From positions 21,497,608-21,561,607 of the forward strand of contig NC_088300.1 of the NCBI RefSeq assembly GCF_032854445.1: a stretch of 64,000 nucleotides of DNA, in the 5' to 3' direction. Both the position numbers and the translations under genes were made by a program. Positions 39,101-54,100 of this stretch are shown here, piece by piece (position 1 is the first letter of the stretch; each line of letters begins with the position of its first letter). The notes under the pieces are model-generated. The model was not told the DNA's origin. It saw only the letters and a list, made by a program, of their open reading frames with translations, and did not search any database. This DNA comes from Liolophura sinensis. Taxonomy: Eukaryota; Mollusca; Polyplacophora; Chitonida; Chitonidae.

Positions 39101-42100
39101 GGGAAATCTTCTGGACCTAAAGGTGGGCTTTATATACTGTGTACATGTGATATGATACATCTTTTTCAACATGCAATTTAGTTATTTTATCTAAATAATT
39201 GGTCTTTTATGCCATACTCAAAAATGTGATATGTTATGGGGGCCCGCATTATGGTGAGAGGAAACGCAGGCAGACCACGGAGGTAAACTCACAACATGTA
39301 ATTCAAGCAAGTATTAACTGATTTTTTGATGACAGTTGTTGATTTGCCATATTATTACATGTTTTGAAAGTTTCATTGTAATGCAGTGTGCAGTTTAGTT
39401 ATCATGTTATAATCGTCTGAAAGGAATGTAATAGCTCTTTCATTGGTATAGGTCAGTAAATCGAAACAGTTGATGTGAACAGTGATATGTAAGACATGCT
39501 TAACCACACCATAGTGTGACGTGATAAGGTCCTGGCTGGCCCATTGCTGTTATTACCACTGCTGTTATAAAGTTTCCCCTGACCAGTGAGGTTGCAAGCT
39601 CCAAGCTGATTTGGTTGTGGCTCAGGAGGTTTGTCAGGTATCTGGCTATGGATGTTTACTACAGGCTATCCCTTTTTCTCCACTCATAAAGATGACTACC
39701 CTTATGGCAGTAGACTCTAATCAAGTGAATAAATGCGCATGAAATGTGATGTCCCTTGTTCTGCCAGATTTTCAGGCATAAGGAGAAGATACAGGACATC
39801 TCTACAACTGCAAGTAATGAAGCCACTTTGGAGCTCATGCTGCAGAAGGTAGGCCGGATTAGAATTAGATAAACTGTTGTTGGTCGGTAATGGAGATTTG
39901 TTTAATGAAGGACCAAACTTTACTGTTAGATGTAATCTTCTGTAGGAAAATTAAACAGGAGCTTTCAAAACCTGCAAATTTTAAAGTGATGTGACTTGTT
40001 TTCAGTATAGGCTTCTGTTCTGGAGGTAGAATCAAAAAGTGAAAAAATTTATGACTATTAAAGTAAAGTGGTTCTGCAGATATAGTTGTAATGCCCAAAA
40101 AGGCATATAGAAAGAATTTTTCTTGGTTGGATGGTTGAATAAGAGAACTATGTGTCACACAAGTGTATACATAATAGGCTGGTGTTTGTGTGTGTAGGTG
40201 GTAGACCTGTGGCTGAGTACTGACTTCAGATTGATTGCCCATGTTGGACGCGACACTCACATAATCTCTGGTGCTGACGATATCCTAGCCCAGCTTGACG
40301 AGAGCCAGGTGACTGTGGGGACCATAAGAGGCTCCAGATATGTCACACCTATCAAGGTATGCCCAACCTATAAGTGCACTGGGCTGCATGTTCATTTCTG
40401 TAAAAACGTATTCTGAAATTGTCGCAAATATATTGTAGTAGATATTAATTTCTGTGAAGATTTGCAGTTATTGTTTAATTTATGGGGCTTCTATTAAAAC
40501 TAAAATTATTGTTATTTGAATCTCTTTAGTAACCACATTTTCTAATTCCGCAACTTTTTTGCATGTAAAAGAGGAACTTTTTGTGAGATTTATGCACTTT
40601 TTACTTTGATTTTGGAGACAGAAGTACATTGGCTGATATGGCCAATTTCAGGGCTTCACAAAAAGTATAGCTTTATCAGTCTACACAGAATCCTGTGGTC
40701 AGAATATGCTTAAATTGATATCTTGCAAACATGCAAAATAGTAAAAGAGTAACAGTATTCAAATGGGAAAACAAATTTAAAGATCTTCTCTTTGATATTT
40801 GGTTTATGGATAAGGGCCCTGTGATCCATTAACTTGACTTCCTAACTCAGTACTGGTAACCTGTAATCTTACATCCTGATCCCTGTGTTTGTGTTAAAAG
40901 GTCCAAGTTGAGGAGTGGGAGAGGAAGCTACAGGTGTTCTCCCGAACCCTGGATGAGTGGATGACATGTCAGAGGAACTGGCTGTACCTGGAGCAGATCT
41001 TCACCACTCCAGATATTCAGCGGTAAGGGGCTTTGTAGTACCATACCTAAGACAATAAAACACTGTGTAAACTAGACTCAAATGCAGTGATCAATCAGGC
41101 TGCAGTCATGGTGACTCTTCTGGACTGTTATTGTCTCATTAGCTCACCTGTGCTAAGTAAGGAGAGGTATTGTGAGAAGAGGATCAGATGCTGTTAGTGG
41201 TGGTGGCAGTGTCCAGCTTGCTTAAAGTTTTTGGCCAATCACAGGTTTGCAGTGCTGAACCATAGTACACAAATAGCCAATCATCGATAGCAATTTGCAT
41301 ATTGAAGAACAAGGAAGTTTTTTACCTCATAGCTCAACATTTCCTCAGCCATACACAGGGTTGCAGTTACAGGCCATCGTACATGGATTGCCAAATGCAG
41401 TTCTCAATTAGCCAAAAGCCTGTGTGGTAAACTTGTGCACAAACTCCCCACAGTGTCTTTTACCACAGCAATGATTAACAACTCCATGACATACGAAGTC
41501 ACTGCTCTGTAATCCTTATGCATACAATAAACAGTCATAGTTGTGACAGTGTAATAAATTTGGCTTTTCTTGTTGATTAAATGGCAAGATCTTAGCACTA
41601 TATCAAATTAGAGAATATTATGTGTGGATAACAGTGTCAATCATTCTACTTATTTTGGTTTAGCAGTCAATATTTGAACGTATCACATGAATTGAACATT
41701 ATGCAAATTTACGAACTGCTCCATCAGGCCAGCTACTGGTATTTAGTGAATGTCTTTGTTGGATAATATTTGACATGTCCATTCCTAGTGTACTACCATT
41801 TTTCAGGATGTCAGCTCATGGCACCCTTTGCTGATTTGTGTTCATTTTTTAGTGTATTGTAAGACACATGCAGAGTTTTATGTTTGTGTCTGTTAATCCA
41901 AATTATGCGTCCATGTTCTTGTCTTTATTGGTTACCAGTGTGTTACTGCATTGTATTATAACTGGAGAGGCTTAAAGTTCAAATCTAATATGTCTGTTTC
42001 ATCTCCATCGTTGTGTGATTCATGTATATGTTTTCAAGGTTATGATTGTGATTCATCTCTCCAGAACTCTTCACTGCTATATAGGTATTCAAAAGGGAGC

Positions 42101-45100
42101 ACAATTTAATATTGAATTTGAATAAATTTGTTTGTTGATTTGATGCCAGCTGTATCAAATGTTGATACAACAGTGGCTTTCATTACTACCTAAAAGTTGA
42201 TGTGGTGCCAAGTGTAATGTTAGAACACTTTGTCTTCAGTCAACTCCCCAGCGAATACAAGCTGTTCACCCAGGTGGACAAGTCGTGGAAGGACATAATG
42301 AGGAATGTGGAGGATCGCCCTAATGCCCTCAAGTCTGCCATTGCCCCGGGTACATTGGAAACTCTACAGTCATGTAACACAAGTCTGGAAAAGATACAGA
42401 AATGTCTTGAGGTAACTTTATACAGAAAGAGGCTTTCAGGCTCTAAAAGCTACATAAAAAAAAGTTAATGGATGAAACTTGTACATGTTATTGAAGAGTT
42501 CACTATTTGACCTCTTGTTGTGATTTAAAATTTTATTTTACCTTTGTCGGCCGGTATCTTGTGAGACTAATAAACACTAGATGCAGGACAAGGGGGATCT
42601 GAGTCAGTCTTAATTCATTGTCAAGTCACCAGCGATGTGAACCCTCAGGTGGCCTTTTAATAAAGTCATTAGACTTTGACCAGCTTTAATGTATGTTACC
42701 TTGTTATTTACAGGACTACCTGGAGACCAAGAGACTGGTGTTCCCTAGGTTTTACTTCCTCAGTAATGACGAGTTGTTAGACATCCTAGCTCAGTCCAAA
42801 GACCCCAATGCTGTACAGGTATTAACATCTAAGCAGTAATTCCTCAATCTTTTTGCATGTTTGTGTGAATCATATTTCAGCCTATGTGAATCGCTGAAAT
42901 GCGTTGATAGTGACGGAAAAAAGTCATCTGAAACAACACGTTGCTAAAGTATTTGAGGTGTTTCAAAAGTTGGCCTTCAGATGTTGTGATATGGCAGTGG
43001 TAATGGAAAAGAAGGCCAAGTAATTCATATAAGATGTGTCAAGGAACTCATGAAAGCAGCATAAGTCAGGGGTGAAATTAGTGTATAAAATCAAAAAACT
43101 GTAAGGCTTTGAATTGTAGTGAAGTAAATCAATCCCATAAACTTTGGTTACAAAATTCATTTTATTGGTATAACACATTAATGTTATTTTCCTGCTTTAT
43201 TCGTTGGTGGTACACAGTAATGTGATTTCCCCACTTGAAATTAAGTTGCCACTAATATTTGCCATCATGTTTTATACAGCCTCATCTGGGGAAATGTTTT
43301 GGCAATATCAAGTCACTGGATATCAGGAAATTTCCACGTCAGCCACCTAGTGTCAGGTTCATGATATCAGCTGAAGGAGAGATGATTGCAATGCCTAGGT
43401 AACATGTTATTTTAATATGTAACTTTTTAGCAATCATATATTCCTGAACAAGCTGATGGGAGTTTAGAAATGGAAACTAAATATTTGTAAATTAGTTTTG
43501 ATCTAACATAATCTTTTTTTAGCGATTAAATTCTTTGATGTTCAGGCTTGTTAAATCATAATTGACAACATTGTTAGCATTTTCAGAGGAACAGCCTATA
43601 TTTTCTAGGACATATGATCAGTTTCAGCCTGGAGTATGAAATTTATTACCTTTGATAAATAAAATGTACTGTGTCTTTGGTGATTCATCAGGAATATTAG
43701 AGCACGAGGGCCAGTAGAGCAATGGCTGGGCAGTGTGGAAAACGGCATGTTTGAAAGTGTAAAGAGGTAGGTATTTTTTACTTGTGAATTTGTACCACCG
43801 GCCTTCAAAGGGTTCTGTGGACCTTTGAATACAAAGATGCCATGTAGTAGAACAGAGCACAACTAAAATCTCTAAGACATCGCCTTTTAAGTATTAATGA
43901 TCTGTCTGCATATGTAAGTTTTTATGGCTTCGGAATGTCTGATAAACGTAATGAAATTATTTTTTTCTTTTCTCAGGCATCAAAGAATGTTAAGATGAAA
44001 ATTGGAATCAATAATTTCCTTGCATCTTCCTCCTCATCTTCCTTTTACCATCACTTTGAAAACTATTTTAAAGCCTTTATCTGTGTTCAAATTAAGGTAT
44101 GCAAGCACACTGAGCAACCCCTGCAGGTATTATTAAAACTACCAAGGCACCGTAAAATCCCTGGGTGCCAAGTTCATTTCACATACGTTTTGTAAAACAT
44201 GTCCCTGGATTACAGGAGAACTGATACATGTGTTTATTTTATTTACATGTATGTCTCTGCCCTACAGACAAATGAAGCTTGGCCTGGCTGACTGGTTAGG
44301 CATCCGCCTGCAGGAATGGTCCCTGAAACACCCAGGGCAGGTTGTTCTCACAGTGGTAAGTCGTATAGAGGGAAATTTAAGTGTTAGCATTAATTTGTAT
44401 ATCACAGGGAAAAAACTTTCAGCTTTCTAGATAATAACTATGGCATCTGCTCAGAAAACTATATGAAGTCAACTCTTGATGATAGTGCATGGGTAAATGA
44501 TATGTGGGGTAGATGAATTAACAAGATCATTCCTTTGCATTTCTCAATTACCTATTAAAGGCATTAAATGTATGCATAGTGTGTAGAAACCCTCAGCAGG
44601 CGAATTTAATACAACATTTAATTTCGGGTCACAGCAATAGCATCATACATGTAATGACATTGGATTTCAGTCTCAGGTGATGTTTAACAAGAGCGTGGTG
44701 AGCTGTTTCCAACAAGGTAACCCTTTGGCTGCCCTGAGCCAGATGCGAGATGACATGGTGGGCAGTCTTGGGGTGCTGGCCCGCATGGTCACCTCTAACT
44801 TGCTGTATCATCAGAACATGAGCATTGAGGCCCTACTCACCATCAATGTTCACAACAGGGATATACTCAACACCATGATTGCCAATAAGGTCACCAGGAG
44901 GGACGACTTTGAGTGGACCAAGTAAGTGCTTTAAAACATGTTTAACTTCGACTAAAAAGCTTGAAATAGATTATGTTAAAGCAAAAAATAAATAAATAAA
45001 TAAACAATACATAACATAATTTCTTGGGGTCTTTCTCAATCATTTCAGATGTAAAAAAAAAGAATTACAAGGGTATGTATATTTATTGAATAAGTAATAT

Positions 45101-48100
45101 GTAAAGTGTGTACAGATAGTGAATAGTGAAGAATTTATAGTCATACAAGTTCGTGATATCGTTTACTACCCATGAATCAGTCACCGATTCACTTTCCTAC
45201 TGACGTTACTGTATGCTTCCTTTTAGACAATTGCGCTATGAGTGGGATGAGATGACCAATCAGTGTCAGGTGTTACAGTCTAATGCTTCCTTCCATTATG
45301 GTTATGAGTACCTGGGTTGTTCCCCCAGACTGGTCATCACCCCTCTTACTGACCGCTGTTACCTGACTCTGACTGGTGCCATGCATCTTCACCTGGGTGG
45401 TTCACCTGCCGGCCCTGCTGGCACTGGCAAAACTGAGACAGTAAAGGACTTGGCTAAGGTATGGTGTCAGTAATTGTGTACAGTGTTACGATTGTGTACA
45501 GTTCCTGAAAAGAGTTAATATTACGGAGCCGTAAGGCACATGTACAAACCTGTGCTGGTATTTGAATTGTGATTGGTGTTTTATAATGTACTCAAGAATA
45601 TTTCACTTGTACAACGGCGGCCAGTATTATGGTGGGAGGAAACCTAGCAAAGCCTGGGGAAAATCCACGTCCATCCGCAGGTTGCTGGCAGAGGAAAATA
45701 GGGCACATTAAAATGGACATACAGTATGTATGCTGTGCTAATGCTCTGTTATTGTTCCGAAAATTAATAATGTAGAACAGAATGTTTTGATCTGAATATT
45801 CTTAATGTTTTGCAGGCAATGGGGAAACAATGTGTGGTATTCAACTGTTCTGAGGGGTTAGATTTCAAGGTAAGGTTTTAATCAGCACTATGAATGAAAG
45901 AAGCAAAGCTCATGTAGAAAAGTAACAGTACTATTCAGGATTGAAAGTCATACATATATGCAATGTACATGGGTACATGTACTTCTTGCAAACTGCACAA
46001 TGCTGCTAGAGTAGCAGATATGCACATACTTTCTGTGATTGCCATCAAATTGATGTTCAAGAATTTAATGCTGTTTTAATAGATGTAAGCTTACAGTTAT
46101 ATTCTAACAAGAGTACATGTAGTGTCCAGTTGTTAACAAGCCTTTTGTTTTGTGGTCAGATGTTGGGGAAGTTTTTCTCAGGGCTGGCTCAGTCGGGTAG
46201 CTGGTGTTGTTTTGATGAGTTTAACCGCATTGATGTGGAGGTGTTATCTGTGGTGGCTCAGCAGATCCAAACTATCAAGTCTGCCAAAGATTCCAGTTCT
46301 CTCAGGTAAGTCCAATGGAGTAACCAGTTTTCTCATGTAGTCAGCTAAAGACTCCATTTCTCTCTGGTAAGAATCTGCTTGAGATACCAGTTCTAGCAGG
46401 CAAGTCAGCTAAGGATGCCATTTCCCTCAGGGAATAGTTTAAGGTTCCAGTTCTCTCAGGTAAGTCAGCTAAAGATTCTAGTTCTCTCAAGTAAGTCAGC
46501 TCAAAGATTTCAGTTCTCTCTGGTAAGAGTCTGCTTGAGATACCAATACTATCAGGCAAGTCAGCTAAGGGTGCCATTTCCCTCAGGGAATAGTTTAAGG
46601 TTCCAGTTCTCTCAGGTAAGTCAGCTAAAGATTCTAGTTCTCTCAAGTAAGTCAGCTCAAAGATTTCAGTTCTCTCTGGTAAGAGTCTGCTTGAGATACC
46701 AATACTATCAGGCAAGTCAGCTAAGGGTGCCATTTCCCTCAGGGAACAGTTTAAGATTCCAGTTCTCTCAGGTAAGTCAACTAAAGATTGCAGCTCTCTG
46801 AAGTAAGTCAGCTAAAGATTCCATTTCTCTCTGGTAAATGTCTGTTTAAGATGCCAGTTCTATCAGGCAAGTCAGCTAAGGATACCATTTCCCTCAGGTA
46901 AATGGTAATGATATTATAAAAGTAGTGGTAAGACAATACCATTTATATCACAGTGTATTTTGACATTCGAAAGCATCATTTCCAGGTACAATGTACATGT
47001 ACATGTAAGGTTATGTATAACATTTTATGATTAAATGTATCTCTTCAAAGATATTTTGATCTTTGTAGCGAGCGTTATGTATTTGAAATCTTAAATTTAG
47101 TCTGTGTTTAGTCATCGTATTTTACGGTTGTCTATGTAACATCCCTATTGTCATCGTGGTCCATTTTCTAGGTTTGTGTTTGAGGGTCGGGACATCCGGT
47201 TGAACATGACCTGTGGATACTTCATCACCATGAATCCCACGTAAGTACCAGTACATTTGAGATTTGTACATAAATGTACTTTACACCATTTTCTAAACAA
47301 ATAATTAGATGCTTGGTAATGTGAATGCCCTTTAAGAGATAGCTTAAGATAGATGTAAACATGACTTGGTTGACCACTGAAAACAATATCTGTAAGCATA
47401 TTTATTTACAGTTACCAACAAATCGAGCAGAATGTTAGTGACATGTTATTTGTAACTTTGCCAAGATGAAATTTATTGATTATATATCAGTGTTTCATTC
47501 CTAGGCGTTGATTTTGTTCTCACATTAGATCTCTATAAGTAGAATTATTTTCATTCAGCATCTTTAAATTGGATAGATATGTATTTCGTGCATAAAATTC
47601 TCAAGCACTTCTTTTAGAGGTACCAAAAACATTTTTAAATTTGTAACACTGTAATTAATTCTTTTTATGTCTTATTGTACTATCTGCACACATCATTATT
47701 ACTACTTCGTATATACTCTGCACAATGCACGTGGAATTCTCCTTGTATCAGGTATGCAGGCCGTGTAGAGTTGCCAGACAATTTGAAGTCTCTATTCCGC
47801 TCTGTGGCCATGATGGTACCCGACTATGCTCTTATTGCTGAGATCATGCTATTCTCTGAAGGCTTTGTCTCGGCCAAGTCGCTGTCCTGTAAGATTGTCA
47901 ATCTTTACCAGCTGGCTAGCAAACAACTGTCTCAGCAGGACCATTACGATTTTGGAATGAGGGCCATCAAGTCAGTGTTAGTGATGGCTGGCCATGGGAG
48001 GAGATCCACACAACTTAGGTAAGGCTCTTAATAGGAGAGTTCCACATTACAACATAATTGTGATGTCTCTTTGTGCCAAGGATGTTGTTCCATTTTAATT

Positions 48101-51100
48101 CCATGAGCAATAATTAACACCCTAATTTCGCAACCTTTTAGTGTTTGAAAGATCAACTTTCAGCGCAATTTAGGTACATTTTTAGTTTGATAATGCAGAC
48201 AAAACTACATTGGTTGGATTTACCAGTTTCAGGGCTTCACAAAAAGTATAATTTCATCAGTCAACACAGAATATGCTTGAGTAAATATCTTGCAATCCTG
48301 TGAAAAGTTTGAAAAATTACAGTATCCATAATCAGTATCTTTTCGTGTATTATATTTGCAACGTTAAACTTACAACTTCTTATAGGCAGAAGGTGAACTT
48401 TCTTTTAATCTTCAGTGCAAAATATGTAGAGAGGACCTTGACAGCTGAGGAGGAGTCTTATATCCTAATCCACTCCCTCAGAGATGCTAACTTACCCAAG
48501 TTCTTGGCAGAGGATGTTCCACTGTTTGAGGGTATACTGGCCGATTTGTTTCCAGGAGTTGTTCCCCCTGACCCTAACCATGGATTACTAGAGGTACATG
48601 TACATGCTTTCAAAATTAGGTTTTGAATAATATTAAAACTTTGAGGTGAATGATGGAACAGAATATCATAGACCATTGAAATAGCTAAACACAGCTTTGC
48701 TTCACAGTTGCTTTTTGCATTGTATTGGTTGCTGAACTTGACTGCCATTTCATACTGGCTTACACTACTTTGTGGTGTGTATTTTATTGTACTGTACTTG
48801 TACTGTTCATTTTTCGTTTTAGAAAGCAATCTCTATCGCAATACGTGACCAAGGCTTACAGGCCTGGCCTAAGCAGATAGAGAAGATTAAGCAGTTCTAC
48901 AGTCAGATTTTGGTCCGTCATGGTGTCATGCTAGTGGGGCCAACAGGAGGAGGTAAATCTGTGGTACGGAGCATCCTCCAGAGGGCACTGGTTATCCTGC
49001 CATCCATCTCCAATCAGGAGGCTTCTGCCAACCAACAGTCTTCTCACTCACTTGTGGTAAGGCAACCCAGATTTTACAGGGAGAGTCTCATATCCAATGT
49101 CATCCATTTTCAAATTATTGACTATAGGAAAGTCCAATTGATTTAAGGTGAAATTAGTTGAATTCCCATTGGGATGACTAATGTATGTAGTTTGATTGAA
49201 AAATAAGTGTGAAACTCCCTTGGTTGGCCCATGCTCACTTTTGCTGTTTGGGTTGGGATGTGACAGATAATAATAGGTAAGCTACGGTGGCTTTGTGTAA
49301 AATGTAGTCATTACAGGGCATGGATCTTGTTAATGATGTTAAAATTTAACAAAAAAAAAACCATTAAATTTGTGCCGTGATACAAAATACTACATATTTC
49401 TTCCTACCAGCAAACGCGAGGCAAGAGGGGTCATGTGGAGACATTTGTGGTCAACCCTAAATGTGTGAAACTGGGAGAGTTGTATGGGGAGACTGACCCC
49501 AACACATTTGAGTGGACAGATGGACTTATTGCTTCAGCAACACGAAAATTTGCCCGTGACACATCCATTGTTCCCACGTCAACCACAATAGAGCAGGTGG
49601 CGGCTGTAGATGCAACAGTATCAGACACGAGCTTGTCAGGGAAGGTAAGAGCAGAACCTCATTGTGCAATTTGTGCCACAGGAACCTCCTCAAATCTGAT
49701 ATCCTCAAATGTGAGGTTGTGATACACATAGTGACAGTGCCCGAAGTTCATCAACATGTCCTGTTCCAGATTTTGTAGCGCAACAAGACAGCTGATTTTG
49801 AAAATGTTCCCGCAGTGTTTGTTGGAAATGTTTTGTTCACTTTAGGCATGTTGGAATTCTCATTTTTGGCTTTTGAAATTAAAGAATTATTGTATGGACA
49901 TATATATTTAAGTCTCTTCTGCCATGGTGGGATGAAATTCCACACGTGCTTTAATAGCAGGGAACATTTATAGAAAATCTAGTCTGTATACATTAGAAGC
50001 AAAATTAAAAGCAAATTCATACGTATACAGTCAAACAGTATGAACACATGTAACATGGCTGAGGTCATTTGGCAGGTATTCATTTCCGTTAATATGCTTT
50101 CAGGACAAATTCTTGTCTGTTTTTGGCTGTTGTGGGATCTAATGCTTGAACTGAAATAACAAATTGTTTGGTTGTGTGTTAGCCTAGTTACTGTGTTCTG
50201 GCTACTCCCTTCACTCCGGTATAAAAGTCAGCCCAGAAAATATTTGTAGTTATGCCCCTTTGAAACATTAAGTCCGGAAAGTTGCACATTTTGTTACATG
50301 ATCTCTGTATTTTTTCCATTTGCCAGGCATTATCCACAACAATGAGCTCAGAGACAGCCAGTGAGATAGGGCTGAGTGAGGCAGCTACAGGGTACACGGT
50401 GGCCACTGATATTGAAGGCTCTGAACCTGGGGAACAGTCAGTGACGGACTGGCGATGGCTGGTCATGGATGGACCTGTTGATACTCTGTGGGTGGAGAAC
50501 CTGAACACAGTGCTTGATGACTCAAAGGTCCTCTGTCTGGCCAATGGGGAGCGTGTTAATCTGACACCTGGCATGAGGCTGCTGTTTGAGGTGGATAATC
50601 TGGCTCAGGCCAGCCCTGCTACCATCAGCCGATGTGCCATGGTCTTTATGGTAAGTCTGTATAGGCATTAGCCAGTATTGGATCAGATTTTCAGGTAATC
50701 TATCCCATGGATAATCACTGATGCTGACATGTATCTTAGAGGCATGCAAATTGATCAGGCCATCTTCAGCTGACATGTAACAGGATGGTGTTATCCAGTC
50801 TGACCCTGGGGAAGAGGCAGCTCCTTTAGGTATGTGCATATACTGCTCCTTGAAGCATGTATGCATGAGAGTGAGTATTATTTTTGAGATGGATATTTCT
50901 TGGTACCACCTGTTGTTTATGGTATTCATGGTGACTTTATGCAGTGACAGACTGGTTACAGTTGCCGTGAACCTGGAATGAGGCTGCTCTTTCAGTTTCT
51001 AGAAGTGTAATTAAACTTGTAGGAGAATATAGTTACCTTTATGACACTTACATGTAGGATGGGTAGCACAAACATTGTCTTCAGCTACATGTCATAGAAC

Positions 51101-54100
51101 GATATCTCCTTTTGCGCATGTTCCAGGATCCTGTAGACCTTGGCTGGAGACCTTATGTGAAGACCTGGATACAAAGACTACAGAAGGACATCCCAGACAG
51201 TGGCAAGGCTCACTTACAGGATCTGTTTGAGCTCTCTGTAGATAAGGGACTCAATTTCTTCAAGGAGAACAAACAGTTTCAGAATGTACCAGCACCAGAG
51301 ATGTGCCTGGTGACCAGTTTGTGCAGCATTTTATCAGCTTACTTTGAGTTCATGACCAAACATGGAGGCTTTGGCAATCCAGGTAAGACATATGTAAAGG
51401 CAAACACTAATCACAGTACTGCCATTTAGGAGGTTTTCTCCAGTGTTTAATTGTCTGTGTGTCTGTCTGTCAGGAACTTTACGGCAAAAGTCATTTGGAT
51501 GAAATTTTAGCACGACCTGTTATATTTTGGTGGTGATCCAGGAGGGATTTTTAGAACGATCTTTTACTGTTGCCAAATAGCACACAAATATGCATTTTTA
51601 GTTTACCTGGTAATAATGTTTAGCAGAGTCGAGGGTGGCCATGCTGTTGGGGGGGAAATGGTCTATTCAGCTCTGCCAGTTTTCATATTTGTGCAATCTG
51701 AACTGATACATTTCAATACGGTTATTTTATTGTTTGCGTACAGTTTTGTTCTGTAAATTTTATTTCATAAATATCATTATAATTACATTTGTTAAATATC
51801 TGAAAAGGTATTTTAGAATTACGTAAATGGAAATGTATGTAGGTAATAATTCCATATAAAAAGTGAAAGTAAAGCAAATTTAAGTTTCATACATCATAAC
51901 ATGTAGGTGTGTCATGTTCACAGTAATATTATTACCTGTCAACTGACACCCACATTTGAAACCCACATTTACATATATTTTATGTTCCTCCTGTAGATAA
52001 AGAAGAGTTAAGAGTACCTAGCCCTGACAGCCAGGCCAGCCAACCCTCAAGGACGTCATCTAGACAGAGCATGAAAGGCGTAACACGATTTGGACAGAAA
52101 GGAAAGAAACGTTCAACAAGGAAACTAAAGACAAAAGAGGATACCCTTGGGGACTTTCTCTTTGAGACAGAGAGCTCTGAGAGTCTGTGAGTAATCAGAC
52201 ATTTGAGCCTAGCCATGATAGTCATGGTTTTGCTAAATTGACCAAGTTATAAGCTGTACACAGTTTGGTGTTATGTCTGATGTTAGACATCTTCACTATG
52301 TTACTGAATTTCATCCAGGTGTTAAGGTTATAAAATGAGTTACTTTATGCACTCCAAGGGGTTTAGTGAAAGAAGTTACAATGTGTCACGTCATTTTCTG
52401 CTAATCTTTCTAAGTGGGTGTATTTTTGCCAGACCCATCCAACTCCCTCCACAGTGTTTCATGTTGTCTTGCATGCAGGACCCTCATTAAAGTGAATGAC
52501 CCATGTTAAAAGGTAGCTGTTGAAAGAGATGTCAAAAACTCGCCAACAGACAAACCAACCGAATACTATAGCTGATTAGTGACTGCTGATAGTGCCTGTA
52601 CATATACTTCTCTCTCTATATTTAATAGTTCACTGTTCTGACATGACATTCATGACATGTACTCTGGTTGTGTTCTATCAGTGTCGGGGAGAAGCAGTAC
52701 TACCTGCAGAAGAACCCTGGTCAGCTGCTGAACCTGTTGGGGAAGCTGTTTGTGTTTGCCTACACGTGGAGCATAGGTGGGAACTATAAACGGACAGAGG
52801 ATTATGATGATGACTCTCTAAACAGACGTGGTTCTGAGAAGGACCTGAGCATCAACATCTGTATGGAGTTTGACAACTTCCTGCATGAAGTCTTTGAGGT
52901 GGAAGGACATCTCGGTAAGTGACAGGTTTTAAGCTGAAATACATAATATTTTACCATTTTTTAGACTTTGATGTGTATTATGTTGTATTGTTTTGTCCTC
53001 CTTATCGATCCGACATGTTTTCTGTGGTGATAACATGTAGTCACCTGGCAATACATGTAAGGAACTAGAGGTGCGTTATGCTGAACTGGACTTTGTCCAT
53101 GGCTTCATCAACTTACAAATCAAATTTGTGTTCAGGGCAGTAAGACACAGAAGATACAAAACAAGTTCATCTTCTGGGATATAAGTCATGATAGCTGTAA
53201 AGCAAGTTTGTTCTGGGCCATATTAAGCCATTGAAGATCCTAGTCCCATTGAAGTTGCGAGATGTCTCTGGTGTGAGGTCAAAGGATTAATGAACAGTGT
53301 TCTATGTCTAAACATTAATGATGGCTTGTAGTGTCTTGCTGCTCTGTATCTGTATGTATATTATATACATGTTTCCCTACTTCACCAGGTGTTCGTCTGC
53401 CAGCTGGTCACCGCCCCATGTACAGCTACTTTGTGGACCTAGAGTCCGGCTCCTTTGTGACCTGGGACCAGTTAATCCCATCCACCAAATCACTCATAGA
53501 GAAGGGCGCCATGATCACAATTGGGGAGAGTATGGGGGTGGCATCCAGCGGAGTAAAGAAGACCAACAGTCAGGCCTCTGAGATCGTCCCTACTGTGGAC
53601 AATGTCCGCTTCTCCTTTCTAATTGGTCTGCTGTTGCTGAACAAACAACCAGTGCTGCTGAATGGTAAGGTTCTGAAATCCATTACTGCTGAATTATAAG
53701 GTTCTGACATCAGGTACTCCTGAATGGTAAGGTTCTGACATCCATTACGGCTGAATTGTAAGGTTCTGACATCAGGTACTCCTGAATGGTAAGGTTCTGA
53801 CATCCATTACGGCTGAATTATAAGATTCTGACATCAAGTACTGCTGAATGGTAAGGTTCTGACATCAAGTACTGCTGAGTGGTTAGGGTCCGACAGCCAG
53901 TACTGCTGAATGGTAAAGTTCTGACATCAAGTACTCCTGAATGGTAAGGTTTTGACATCAAGGACTGCTGAACGGTAAGGTTTTGACATCCGTTACTGCT
54001 GCATTATAAGGTTCTGACATCAGGTACTCCTGAATGGTAAGGTTCTGACATCCATTACGGCTGAATTATAAGGTTCTGACATCAGGTACTCCTGAATGGT

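Noticed and set aside
43935-44195. Extra dynein exon with a Ser-rich frame
   Set aside because: Exons 30 and 31 join in phase into a conserved linker block without it.
46341-46801. Open frames of ~130 codons on both strands (SADLPERTG-like and FSQVSQLK-like repeats)
   Set aside because: They are translations of the 31-bp array; the frame stays open only because the unit has few stops.
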